DNA of 64,000 nt from Lysobacter sp. K5869 (GTDB lineage Bacteria; Pseudomonadota; Gammaproteobacteria; Xanthomonadales; Xanthomonadaceae): assembly GCF_018847975.1 (NCBI RefSeq), contig NZ_CP072597.1, positions 5,185,001 through 5,249,000 on the forward strand, written 5' to 3'. The first letter of the stretch is position 1. Every line of letters begins with the position of its first letter. Positions 1-7,989 of this stretch are shown piece after piece. Under the pieces are notes generated by a model that worked only from the letters and a program-made list of their open reading frames with translations, was not told the DNA's origin and searched no databases. The position numbers were made by a program, and so were the translations under genes.

Positions 1-228
1 AATCACCGGCCCGCACGGCAGCGCGGCGAAATCCAACGGAACAGGAAGTTCTGCATGCATCGCATCGAAATCGAACTCGTCGCGCACTCCGCCCGGAACG
101 AAACGGCTTCGCGGACGCCCACGCAATCGGGTGCCGGAGCCAGCGCGAGCTTCCTCCCGCCCGTGTCGCACCGCCCCATCGCGCCGGAGCGCGAATGCGA
201 ACCCGGCACCTCGGAGCCCCGCTTATGA
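1..228 (+). CDS. Possible 3' end of an upstream gene (partial)
   Basis: The first reading frame is open from the window edge to a TGA at 226-228. That stop overlaps the start of the next gene in an ATGA arrangement, which is typical of translationally coupled genes in this genome. The visible ~75 residues are rich in Arg, Pro and Ser and show no motif I recognise. By position in a VirB locus the upstream gene could be virB4 or another VirB gene, but nothing in the residues shows this. High GC keeps all frames open here, so the call is weak. Confidence 0.28.
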   Translation, partial: NHRPARQRGEIQRNRKFCMHRIEIELVAHSARNETASRTPTQSGAGASASFLPPVSHRPIAPERECEPGTSEPRL

Positions 229-1010
229 AGACCGTCGCCCGGCTCGCCGCCGTTCTCGTCGCCGCCGCGCTCTGCGGCCCCGCGCTGGCCCAAAACGCCT
301 GGGAAGTGCACGACCAGCACGCCAACGATCATCTGGCCGAAATCGAAAAGCGCATCGGCAGCGACGGCACCGTCAACGGCAACCTCAAGAAACTGACCAA
401 GATCGGCGGCGCCAAAAAAAGCGGCGACGACGCCAAGGAGCCTGAGGAAAAGCTCGATGCGAAAGAGCCGAGCGCGCAGGTCAAGAAGAGCGTGGACGAT
501 CGCTGCCCGAACCCCGGCGGCGCGGCCGGCGCCGCGCAGCAGCAGTGGCAGCTGTGCCAGGAAATCGTCAAGACCGAACTGGCCCAATACAAGTACTCGA
601 TGACGATGTACGAACTGGCGCGCAAACGCCAAGAGCGCCTGCAAGAGATCGAGAACGACCGCTCCAACCTCGGCGGCGAAGACCAGGGCAAGCTCCAGGA
701 CAACACCAACAAGCTGCTGGCGCTGCTCTCGCGCATGGAAGTGGACCGTCAGCAGAGCCGCGCCTACATGGACGCCTACAGCGCGCGCCTGACGTATCTG
801 CGCGCGGTGCGCGACATGCTCAGCAACGAGGTGCTGCGCGGCAAGGACAGCGGAGGCGGGGCCGGCGGCGCCGGCGGAGTGCCCAAGAAGATCGTCGCCG
901 CGGTCGTCGGCATGGCGGCGATGAAGACGGCGTTGAAGAGCGCGGAATCGGTGCGCTTGTGCAGTCCCTGGATCCCGCTCGCCGCTGGCGAAACCTGCGT
1001 GAATCCCTAA
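225..1010 (+). CDS. VirB5-like type IV secretion component
   Basis: 261-residue exported protein if translated from the ATG at 225. I prefer this start to the ATG at 195 because it puts a signal peptide (MKTVARLAAVL... ending at ALAQ, about residues 1-22) at the N terminus and overlaps the upstream stop. The mature part is charged and predicted helical, with long stretches of coiled-coil character around residues 120-200 and a Gly-rich patch before the C terminus. Minor pilus proteins of the VirB5 group are helical periplasmic proteins encoded directly before VirB6, and VirB6 follows here after 11 bases. The family assignment therefore rests mainly on position and architecture; sequence identity to VirB5 is not obvious by eye. 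Confidence 0.55.
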   Translation: MKTVARLAAVLVAAALCGPALAQNAWEVHDQHANDHLAEIEKRIGSDGTVNGNLKKLTKIGGAKKSGDDAKEPEEKLDAKEPSAQVKKSVDDRCPNPGGAAGAAQQQWQLCQEIVKTELAQYKYSMTMYELARKRQERLQEIENDRSNLGGEDQGKLQDNTNKLLALLSRMEVDRQQSRAYMDAYSARLTYLRAVRDMLSNEVLRGKDSGGGAGGAGGVPKKIVAAVVGMAAMKTALKSAESVRLCSPWIPLAAGETCVNP

Positions 1011-1021
1011 GGAGACAGCGC

Positions 1022-2326
1022 ATGTCCGAACTCTGCGTGGCGGCCTGCTCACTGTTCGATCTGCTCGATGGCCTGAGCGCCCAGTTCGAGAGCCTGGGGC
1101 AATGGATCTTCTTCAAGACCATCTTCGACCACCTCGATCACGAGATCCTGGTGTTCCGCGAGAACATGATGCACCGGATGACCAGCGTCATCGGCGCCGT
1201 CGCGGCCACCTTGGCGACGATGTGGATCGTCGCCCAGGGCTACCGGATCATGACCGGCCAGTCGCGCGAGCCGCTGATGGGGCTGGTGGTCGGCTCCTTG
1301 CGCGCCTTTCTCATCGTGACCGCCGCCGGCTCGGCGACCTTCGTCAGCGGAAACATCTACACGACCCTGGGGCACGACCTGCCGCGATCCATCGCCGTGG
1401 TGGTGACCGGCCGCGACGAAGACCCGGCCGAAACCATCGACGACGGCCTGACCAAGATGCAGTTGGCGATGGCCGCCATCGACGCGCTGCCCGCGCTCGA
1501 CAACGCCGCCATCAAGGAAGACAAGGACCGCGCCCTGCTCATGACCGGCATCGGCGTGGCCGGCCCGGCGGTGATGGGCGGCGCGCTGTTGATGATGTAC
1601 AAGTTCGCCGTCGCGCTGTTCATCGGCTTGAGCCCGCTGTTCATCCTCAGCCTGTTGTTCGAACGGACCAAGCCCATGTTCGGGCGCTGGCTCCAGTACG
1701 GCATCGGCACGATGTTCTCGATGGCGGTGCTGAGCTTCACCGTCACCGTCGCGATGAAGATGGTCGCCGCGGTCGCCGCGAACTTCGCGGCGCAATACCT
1801 GACGATGATGGCGCTGGGCGCGGGCGACTCGCCGGGCGTGAATACGATGGCGTTGCAGCAGGGCGGGCTGGGGATCTTCTTGACGGTGTTGATTCTTTCG
1901 GTGCCGCCGATGGCGTCCAGTTTCTTCCAAGGGGCGTTGGGGAATTTCACGCCGCAGTCGATTTTTGGAGCTAATGCTGCGGCCAACTCGTCCAGTCAGT
2001 CAGGCACGTCACCTCCGCCAATTCCGGGAACTCAATCGTCGGGCACACCCGCCAGCAACGGTCCCAGAGGCGCTCAACCGCCGATGAGTTCCGATACGAG
2101 CACCCGATACAAGCCAGACAACGTTCTACCCAATTCACATGCCAACGGTTCAGCCAGAAACACCATTCTTCCGCAGGACGCGATCAAAAAAGCGCATGAA
2201 ACGGAAGGGAGTGCCAACACGTCTCCGTCCAACCAGAAATCCGACGTTCCTTCATCTCAATCACATCACGTGTCGCCATACCCAACGGATACGACGCCGA
2301 ATCCGACAGGCAAGGGGCGCAGCTAA
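1022..2326 (+). CDS. virB6: VirB6-family inner-membrane protein of the type IV secretion system
   Basis: 434-residue polytopic membrane protein. The ATG at 1022 follows an AAGGAGA ribosome-binding site at 1009-1015. Hydrophobic segments are visible near residues 54-74 and 86-108, then a cluster from about 180 to 225, and more near 240-270 and 290-315. This matches the TrbL/VirB6 channel component that sits in the inner membrane at the base of the secretion apparatus. The last ~110 residues form a hydrophilic Ser/Pro/Asn/Thr-rich tail ending in GKGRS. The tail codons are clearly less GC-rich than the membrane part, so the tail may have a different history or evolve under weak constraint. Confidence 0.8.
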   Translation: MSELCVAACSLFDLLDGLSAQFESLGQWIFFKTIFDHLDHEILVFRENMMHRMTSVIGAVAATLATMWIVAQGYRIMTGQSREPLMGLVVGSLRAFLIVTAAGSATFVSGNIYTTLGHDLPRSIAVVVTGRDEDPAETIDDGLTKMQLAMAAIDALPALDNAAIKEDKDRALLMTGIGVAGPAVMGGALLMMYKFAVALFIGLSPLFILSLLFERTKPMFGRWLQYGIGTMFSMAVLSFTVTVAMKMVAAVAANFAAQYLTMMALGAGDSPGVNTMALQQGGLGIFLTVLILSVPPMASSFFQGALGNFTPQSIFGANAAANSSSQSGTSPPPIPGTQSSGTPASNGPRGAQPPMSSDTSTRYKPDNVLPNSHANGSARNTILPQDAIKKAHETEGSANTSPSNQKSDVPSSQSHHVSPYPTDTTPNPTGKGRS

Positions 2327-2343
2327 ATATTGAAGTGGAACAT

Positions 2344-2841
2344 ATGAAATTCTCCAAGCCAATCTTGGTCGCTTCGCTCTTGGGGCTTGCTATGAAGGCA
2401 AATGCCTGCCCTCCCGGCTCGACCTTGCAACAAGGAGTCGGTTGGCAAATGTGCGTACCAATACCTGGAATGTCCGGGGCCGCGCCCCAGCCTTCGCCCT
2501 CCGTCGCTCCGGCATGGGCGACTCGGTGGGGCGCGATCGCCATTGACATGGTCGGCGGCGGCGTTGGAATCGGTGCCGCTAGGGGAATGAGAAAAGAGCG
2601 GCAAGCCACAAACGCAGCCATCCGATCTTGCAAGCAAAAAGGCGGCACACGGTGCACCGTTCAAATCACCTACCGCGATCAATGCGCGGTGGTCATTTCC
2701 GGCGACAAGGGCTTTGTCGTCAGCAATGCTGCCTCGGTAGAAGAAGCAACTCGCATCGGGACGGATAGATGCAACACCGAGGGCAATACAAATTGCAGCC
2801 TGTATTTTTCCGATTGCAGCTTTCCAGAAAGAGTTCGGTAG
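2344..2841 (+). CDS. DUF4189-domain exported protein
   Basis: 165-residue protein with an N-terminal signal peptide (about residues 1-21, cleavage near ANA|CPPG). The C-terminal half carries the Cys-rich DUF4189 pattern: a Cys before KGGTRC, then QITYRDQCAVV, and later Cys residues in TEGNTNC and FSDC. These probably form disulfides in the periplasm. The start at ATG 2344 is preferred to GTG 2335. It lies 17 bases after virB6 and probably belongs to that transcript. DUF4189 proteins are small exported proteins of unknown function. Their link to secretion here is by position only. Base composition is lower in GC than the neighbours. Confidence 0.75.
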   Translation: MKFSKPILVASLLGLAMKANACPPGSTLQQGVGWQMCVPIPGMSGAAPQPSPSVAPAWATRWGAIAIDMVGGGVGIGAARGMRKERQATNAAIRSCKQKGGTRCTVQITYRDQCAVVISGDKGFVVSNAASVEEATRIGTDRCNTEGNTNCSLYFSDCSFPERVR

Positions 2842-2892
2842 CCTGCAAATGATGAGACGCCAAGACCACGAAATACGTGATTTAGCAGCGAC

Positions 2893-3015
2893 ATGAAGCA
2901 TTCGTCCTGGGCAGCATCGCTACTGCTTTTATCGACGCAAAACTTCGCCTGTCCTCCTGGCGATTGGCTGCAACAAGCCCCTCAGCGCCGCCGCAGCACT
3001 CCAAGGAAGAACCCC
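2893..3015 (+). pseudogene. Truncated DUF4189 paralog (N-terminal relic)
   Basis: From the ATG at 2893 the frame encodes a signal-peptide-like stretch followed by ACPPGDWLQQ. This closely mirrors ACPPGSTLQQ in the same position of the complete DUF4189 gene just upstream (2344-2841). After about 28 residues the similarity stops and the sequence becomes Arg/Pro-rich, running in frame into the next gene at 3016. I read it as the 5' remnant of a duplicated DUF4189 gene whose body was lost. It could instead be a short peptide or an N-terminal extension of the next protein. Confidence 0.5.
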
Positions 3016-3327
3016 ATGGCCCTACCTCGCCACGCCGCCATCCTATCGCTCGCGCTCCTCGCGCCTTCCGCCATCGCCCACCTACTCCCACCCGGCGTGT
3101 ACGCCACAGTCCCCTACAACAACAACCCCTTCCTGTTCTGCACGCTCGGCATGCCCCAGGACGGTTGGGTCGCGGTCGATTGGCGCACCGGCTCCTGGAA
3201 GCCGATCACGCAGTATCCGAACCTGCGTTGGGTTCCCACCTACGCATACATCTGCCCTGCCGCCAACCGACCGGCCGGTGGCGGGACGCCGTACCGGCCC
3301 TCCGATTCGGCGACGCAGTCCTCATGA
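3016..3327 (+). CDS. Small exported protein, unknown function
   Basis: 103 residues from the ATG at 3016, which has a good ribosome-binding site (AAGGAAG at 3003-3009). A signal peptide is clear (MALPRHAAILSLALLAPSAIA, about residues 1-21). The mature part contains two Cys residues (FLFC and YIC) that could pair, and several Trp and Tyr. I recognise no family. An in-frame upstream extension to 2893 exists but would bury the signal peptide. Its stop overlaps the start of the next gene (ATGA), so the two are probably co-expressed. Confidence 0.6.
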   Translation: MALPRHAAILSLALLAPSAIAHLLPPGVYATVPYNNNPFLFCTLGMPQDGWVAVDWRTGSWKPITQYPNLRWVPTYAYICPAANRPAGGGTPYRPSDSATQSS

Positions 3328-3875
3328 GCCTGCGCGATCCCGAGGTCGAATCCGGCGAGCCCAAACTCGAGGGCTTGCGCGCGAACCTCCGCGCCACGCA
3401 CGAGAGCGGCCGCGCCGGCGTCTTGTCCTTGGCGTTGGCGATCGCCACCGCATTCGCGGCCCCGCGATTGGGGTTGACTTGGCTTACACCCGTCGCCGCC
3501 GTCGCGATCGCGGTTTCGATCGCGTTCCATTGCCGCGCCGCTTGGCTGGCGACCCGCTTCGCCATGGCGAGCCTCGCCTGCTTGAGGAAACGCGAGGACG
3601 CCGCGCCGCTGCCCGAGCGGAACTGGCTGCGCCGGTTCGCTCGAACCCGCGCCACCGCCGCGATCGTCGCCTGGATTCTCGTCGGCTTAGTGACGCTGCT
3701 GATTTTTCCGCTCGCGATGGTCTACGCGGTCCCGGCGATCCTGAAAGCCTACGGCCTGGTCCTGCTCATGTCCGCCCTGCGCCTGGTCTACATGGCAATG
3801 GTCGACCGCCGGTTCCTGCGCGAGTTGAGCGAACGCTCGCGCGATGCCGAGGGGCCGGACGTGATCGCGATGTAA
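3324..3875 (+). CDS. Membrane protein of unknown function
   Basis: 183 residues starting at the ATG that overlaps the preceding TGA. A hydrophilic N terminus of about 30 residues is followed by two hydrophobic segments (about 31-50 and 52-70), an amphipathic Arg-rich loop, and two more segments (about 110-135 and 138-155), so four membrane passes are likely. The C terminus is charged and cytoplasmic by the positive-inside rule. No family is recognised. It ends the run of co-directional genes that begins with the secretion genes. Confidence 0.6.
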   Translation: MSLRDPEVESGEPKLEGLRANLRATHESGRAGVLSLALAIATAFAAPRLGLTWLTPVAAVAIAVSIAFHCRAAWLATRFAMASLACLRKREDAAPLPERNWLRRFARTRATAAIVAWILVGLVTLLIFPLAMVYAVPAILKAYGLVLLMSALRLVYMAMVDRRFLRELSERSRDAEGPDVIAM

Positions 3876-4394
3876 ACCGCGGCGTCGGCGGGTCGACCGA
3901 CTGCGCGTTCCGCGGTCTGGGCGATGAGACAGCATCCCCGCACCGCGCCGGTCGGGTCGCTCTCGCCGCAGCGCCCTGGTTGCCGCCGCATCGCGACGCC
4001 AGCCTGCCCTCGACCGCACGAGCGAACGGCCGCGTTCGCTACCGGATTCGCAGAATCCATCGAGCGACCGACTCGCGCCCAGCCCACCCTACGAAGCCCA
4101 CCGACTTCGCCGCCCCCACGAGCGCGGCTCGCGCAACCGCCGGTCCCCGGCCCTACCCACCCTCGGCCGCACCGACGCTCGGCATCGCCCGTCCTCGACA
4201 CCGCGCCGATTCGCCGCGCTCCCCCCCCCCCCCGCGCCCCGTTGCGCAAACTTCGCGCCCCCACCCCTGCCCATCCCGGTTTCGCTCCGCCTGAGCCCCG
4301 CTCGGTCGCGCTCCGCGGGCTTCCGTCGCGCCCCCGCTTCCCTTGCGGCCGCGGATCACTATCCTGCGCAACAAGCCACCGACGGACCGTCCGC
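3876..4394. other. Intergenic region with a C13 homopolymer
   Basis: 519 bases without a convincing gene. It contains an uninterrupted run of 13 C at 4221-4233, about 160 bases before the start chosen for the sensor kinase. The frame of the kinase stays open through this region only because stop codons are rare at this base composition; the upstream codons give a low-complexity Pro/Arg-rich product. Confidence 0.8.
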
Positions 4395-5654
4395 GTGATC
4401 CGCAACCTCCTCTTCGTCGCCCGACTCGCCGCTGCCTGGTTCGGCGCGTTCGTGTTGCTCGGGCTGATCGCCTCGGCCATGCCGGTCTTGGATCGCCTGG
4501 ATCAGGGGCCGTTGTTCATCGTCGCGATCCTGGTGTCGATCTACGTCGCCAGCAAGGCGTTCTCGCATCTGCGCCGGGTGCGCCTGATCGCCGGCCACGT
4601 CGATGCGACCACGCGCTCCAACCGCCAGCGCCGCCAGATCGAGGTGCCGTTCGAGGTCGAGGAGACCTTCGACCTGCTCGACGCCGCGATCCGCGAACTG
4701 CCGCGGGTGGAGGACGTGGAAAGCGCGCGCGACAGCCTGCAGATCCGGGCCAAGGTGCAGCGCTCCGATCAGGCCTGGTCGCTCGACGTGCAGGGCGCGG
4801 ACCCCAACAACTGGAAGTACGGCCGCGCCCGCAACCAGATTCAGGCCACGGTCGATTCCGGCGCCGACGGCAGCCGCATCACCCTGATCTGCGAACCCGA
4901 GATCGGCGCCTGGAGCGATTGGTTCTGCGTCGATCAGGGCACCAACCTGGAAAACGCCGAAGCCCTGCTGCGCGCCGTCGCCCGGCGCATGGCCGAGCGC
5001 CGCCGCGGCGAACGCGCCGACGCCGCGCGCACCGCCACCGAAAAGGAACTCGCGGTCGCCAAACTGAGCCTGCTGCACGCCCAGGTCGAACCGCACTTCC
5101 TCTACAACACCTTGGCCAGCGCGCAGTACCTGACCCGCCACGACCCGCCGCGCGCCGACGAAATGCTCGGCCACCTGATCGAATTCCTGCGCCGCTCGTT
5201 GCCGCGCACCGAGGACGCGCTGTCCACGCTCGGCGACGAACTGGAACGTTCGCGCGCTTACCTGGAAATCCTCAAGCTGCGCATGGGCCAGCGCCTGCAA
5301 ACGCAGATCGACGTGCCCGAGGAACTGCGCGCGCTGCCGCTGCCGCCGATGATCCTGCAGACCCTGGCCGAGAACGCGATCAAGCACGGCCTGGAACCCA
5401 AGCCCGGCGGCGGCACGGTGTGGATCCGCGCGCGCGGCGGCGAAGCCGGCGTGTCGATCACCGTCGCCGACGATGGCATGGGCCTGAACTCGCTCAATTC
5501 CGGCAGCGGCATCGGCCTGAGCAACGTGCGCGAACGCTTGCGGCTGGTCTACGGCGACCGCGCGCAGTTGTCGATCGTGGCCAATTTCCCCAGCGGCGTC
5601 GCCGCCACCATCGTCGTGCCGGCCGCGTCCGGCGAGGAGCGCGCCCGTGTCTGA
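4395..5654 (+). CDS. LytS/AlgZ-type sensor histidine kinase
   Basis: 419 residues from GTG 4395, which lies 8 bases after GACGGA and puts two membrane segments at the N terminus (about residues 5-28 and 38-53). The middle part (about 60-210) is a sensor region I do not recognise. The kinase core is of the His_kinase/LytS type: LHAQVEPHFLYN with the phosphorylatable His234, followed by an ATP-binding domain with LAENAIKHGL and a GIGLSNVRERL glycine-rich box. It phosphorylates a partner regulator at the inner membrane. The next gene, overlapping by 8 bases, encodes that LytTR regulator. An open upstream extension to 3924 is rejected as low-complexity sequence. Confidence 0.85.
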   Translation: MIRNLLFVARLAAAWFGAFVLLGLIASAMPVLDRLDQGPLFIVAILVSIYVASKAFSHLRRVRLIAGHVDATTRSNRQRRQIEVPFEVEETFDLLDAAIRELPRVEDVESARDSLQIRAKVQRSDQAWSLDVQGADPNNWKYGRARNQIQATVDSGADGSRITLICEPEIGAWSDWFCVDQGTNLENAEALLRAVARRMAERRRGERADAARTATEKELAVAKLSLLHAQVEPHFLYNTLASAQYLTRHDPPRADEMLGHLIEFLRRSLPRTEDALSTLGDELERSRAYLEILKLRMGQRLQTQIDVPEELRALPLPPMILQTLAENAIKHGLEPKPGGGTVWIRARGGEAGVSITVADDGMGLNSLNSGSGIGLSNVRERLRLVYGDRAQLSIVANFPSGVAATIVVPAASGEERARV

Positions 5655-6447
5655 GTCCACTACGCACGACGGCGCCGCGCCGACCGCGTTGATCGCCGAG
5701 GACGAAACGCTGCTGCGTCAGGCCTTGGTCGAAGCGCTGCGCGAAGCCTGGCCGGAGCTGCGCATCCTCGCCGAATGCGAGGACGGCGCGCAGGCGCTGG
5801 AAGCGCTGGCCGAACACCGTCCCGACGTCGCCTTCCTCGACATCCGCATGCCCGGCCTCACCGGCCTCGACCTCGCCGCGGCAGCGACCGAAGTCAGCCC
5901 CGCGACCCAGGTCGTGTTCGTCACCGCTTACGACCAGCACGCCATCGACGCGTTCGAGCACGGCGCGGTCGATTACCTGCTCAAGCCGGTCACCGTCGAC
6001 CGTCTCGCGGTGACCGTGCGTCGCCTGAGCGCGCGCCGCGCGCCCGGCAACGACCGTCAGGCCGCGCTGCGCGAGATCGCCAAGCAACTGGCCGCGCGCC
6101 GGCCGGCGCAGGAAGACAAGCCGGGCCTGACCTGGATCACCGCCAGCGCCGGCCGCGAGACCCGCCTGATCCTGGTCGACGATGTCGTCTATTTCCGCGC
6201 CGACAACAAGTACACCACGGTCGTCACCGCCGAAGGCGAAGCGCTGCTGCGCACGCCGATCCGCGAACTGCTCGACCGCCTCGACGGCGAACGCTTCAAG
6301 CAGATCCACCGTTCCACCATCGTCAACCTCAAGGCCATCGCGGGCATCGTCCGCGACGACAGCGGCAAGGGCACCGTGCGTCTGCGCGGACGGCCGGAGA
6401 CGCTGAGCGTGAGCCAGACCTTCATGACGCTGTTCAAGAGCATGTAG
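5647..6447 (+). CDS. LytTR-family response regulator (AlgR type)
   Basis: 266 residues. An N-terminal receiver domain (about 13-125) has acidic residues IAEDE and the phospho-acceptor Asp65 in FLDIRMPG. A C-terminal LytTR DNA-binding domain (about 158-262) contains FRADNKYTTVV and FKQIHRSTIVNL. Such regulators bind paired direct repeats upstream of target promoters once phosphorylated by a LytS-type kinase. The gene overlaps the end of the kinase gene, so the two are translationally coupled. Targets cannot be deduced from this window. Confidence 0.92.
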   Translation: MSESTTHDGAAPTALIAEDETLLRQALVEALREAWPELRILAECEDGAQALEALAEHRPDVAFLDIRMPGLTGLDLAAAATEVSPATQVVFVTAYDQHAIDAFEHGAVDYLLKPVTVDRLAVTVRRLSARRAPGNDRQAALREIAKQLAARRPAQEDKPGLTWITASAGRETRLILVDDVVYFRADNKYTTVVTAEGEALLRTPIRELLDRLDGERFKQIHRSTIVNLKAIAGIVRDDSGKGTVRLRGRPETLSVSQTFMTLFKSM

Positions 6448-6617
6448 CCGGGCCGAACCCGGCGCCTGCGAAAACCGCACCGCCCGAACCACCTGCCGGC
6501 GCCGCAAGCGCCGGCGCCCCGCCCGCGCCGCACCCCGGCGCGTGCGCCCGCGCGCGCGTTCGCGCCGGGCCGCCACCATCGCGCCGCCGCGGCGCGCCAC
6601 GCACCAAGGAGTCGGAC

Positions 6618-7004
6618 ATGCGTAACCTGATGGCCCTGCTGTACTACCTCTGCGCGCTGTTCGGCTGCAGCGTCGGCGGCACCAGCATCGAACACCACAC
6701 GGTCGTCGACGGCGTCGACATCGTCGACAGCCGGGTAAGGATCAGCGAGCGCATCGCGCGGTTCGAGTGCAGGAGCAGCCGCAGCGGACAGTGCCATTAC
6801 AGCCTGTTCCGCGGCGACTGCCCCGCGGCCGCGCCGGCGGCCGGCGCGGCGCGGGATCCGCGCTGCGCGCAGCCGCCGCAGGAAAGTTTCGCCCTCGACG
6901 CGGGCGCGACGCGCGAGATCGTCGGCGTCGCGCCCGGATTCAAGGTGTGCGTGAGCGACGACGAGGCCGCCGTGGGCGCGGATTGCAAGCCGCGCGGATC
7001 GTGA
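6618..7004 (+). CDS. Small Cys-rich exported protein or lipoprotein, unknown
   Basis: 128 residues from the ATG at 6618, which has a clear AAGGA site at 6606-6610. The N terminus (MRNLMALLYYLCALFGC) is a short signal sequence; LFGC could be an imperfect lipobox with Cys17 as the lipidated residue. Further Cys residues occur in FECRSS, GQCHYS, GDCPA, RCAQ, KVCVS and DCKP, which suggests disulfides outside the cytoplasm. No domain is recognised. It follows the regulator by about 170 bases that contain a GC-rich hairpin without a T tract, so it probably has its own transcript. Confidence 0.55.
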   Translation: MRNLMALLYYLCALFGCSVGGTSIEHHTVVDGVDIVDSRVRISERIARFECRSSRSGQCHYSLFRGDCPAAAPAAGAARDPRCAQPPQESFALDAGATREIVGVAPGFKVCVSDDEAAVGADCKPRGS

Positions 7005-7010
7005 CGCCGA

Positions 7011-7445
7011 TCAGCCGCTCGCGGCCCAGCGTTCGGCCAAGGGACGGGTATGTTTGCTGCAGCGCTCGGGATCGATGTCCCAACGGCCTTCGGCGTATTT
7101 GATCGGCCAGAACATACCGTGATCGAAAATCCACGAGCAGCGCGTGATCGGCGGATCGTACCAGCCGGCGATCCGGGTGGGTCTGATCTCCTGTGCCGCC
7201 ATATGCTCGTACAACGGTTGCATTCCGTCGTCGGGTTGCCAGTGGCGATTGGCGCGGGCCTGCTCGCGCAGGCAATGGCGCAACAGTTTGCCCGCGCGTT
7301 GCGCGGTCGCGGCGATCGCGTCGGGGCGTTCGTCGTCGTCCCAACTGCGCGCCAGCGCGCGCTTGCTGTCGTCGGACAATTCGTCCCACCAGCGGCGCGC
7401 GGCGGGGTCGGCGGAAACGGAATAAGGTGCGGGGATCGAGGTCAT
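7011..7445 (-). CDS. Unknown family, tandem paralog 1 (RWW motif)
   Basis: 144 residues from the ATG at 7445, preceded by AGGAGCG. The N terminus MTSIPAPYSVSADPAARRWWDELS and a following RSWDDDERPD block are nearly the same as in the next upstream gene (7501-7938), so the two are duplicates. A third relative follows at 7990-8349. The protein is hydrophilic, Trp- and Arg-rich, without signal peptide or membrane segment, and so is probably cytoplasmic. The C-terminal halves of the copies have diverged. I recognise no named family. Confidence 0.65.
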   Translation of the reverse strand: MTSIPAPYSVSADPAARRWWDELSDDSKRALARSWDDDERPDAIAATAQRAGKLLRHCLREQARANRHWQPDDGMQPLYEHMAAQEIRPTRIAGWYDPPITRCSWIFDHGMFWPIKYAEGRWDIDPERCSKHTRPLAERWAASG

Positions 7446-7500
7446 AACATCGCTCCTGTCGGAAGAGGAATCCAAACGGCATCGGCTCGAAGTCTTGAAC

Positions 7501-7938
7501 CTACAAGGCCCACCACGATCCCGACGCCAGAATTCCGGTCTCGGTCGGCTCACGCCCCATGCGCGTCTCGGGCAACGCGTTGTCCCAACAGTCGCCCTGA
7601 TCCAGTCTCCGGCCGGAAATGTCCGCATGTCCGACGTGGTACTCGTACAGATCCTGCATCCCCCAGCTCCAGCCCGCCGGTTCGACGCAAGGCAGGCACG
7701 CCGCCGCCCCGCGCCGCAGCAACTCCCGCGCGATCGGATCGCGCGGCTGTTCGTACTCCATCACCCAATCGTTCAAGTAATCGGCGGTCCTTCGCGCGAT
7801 CCGCCGCAACGGATCGGCGCGCTCGTCGTCGGCCCAACTGCGCATCAGCGCGTCGCGATTGCGCCCGGACAAGCTGACCCACCAGCGCTGGGCCAATGCG
7901 TCGGCGGTAACGGCATAAGGTGCGGGAATCGAAGTCAT
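7501..7938 (-). CDS. Unknown family, tandem paralog 2 (RWW motif)
   Basis: 145 residues beginning MTSIPAPYAVTADALAQRWW. It shares with paralog 1 the start, the RWW motif, an LS...R..L.RSWADDERAD block and a following Arg-rich helix. The ribosome-binding site region (AGGAGCGATG) is also duplicated. The C-terminal half (GWSWGMQDLYEYHVGHADIS) is different from paralog 1 apart from a shared LYE(H/Y) element. Conserved N-terminal and variable C-terminal halves suggest one scaffold with diversified partners. It is a soluble protein of unknown function. Confidence 0.65.
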   Translation of the reverse strand: MTSIPAPYAVTADALAQRWWVSLSGRNRDALMRSWADDERADPLRRIARRTADYLNDWVMEYEQPRDPIARELLRRGAAACLPCVEPAGWSWGMQDLYEYHVGHADISGRRLDQGDCWDNALPETRMGREPTETGILASGSWWAL

Positions 7939-7989
7939 CGTCGCTCCTGTCGTGTTGCGGAAAAAACGGGATCGCCGCCTCGCGTCTCA

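Noticed and set aside
3..1052. Long minus-strand open frame over the VirB5-like gene
   Set aside because: It lies antisense to a gene with a signal peptide, ribosome-binding sites and operon overlaps. Its product is Ala/Arg/Gly/Val-rich mirror sequence typical of a high-GC shadow frame.
3924..4394. N-terminal extension of the sensor kinase
   Set aside because: In frame and open, but Pro/Arg low-complexity and crossing a C13 tract. The kinase has a natural N terminus with two membrane segments from 4395.
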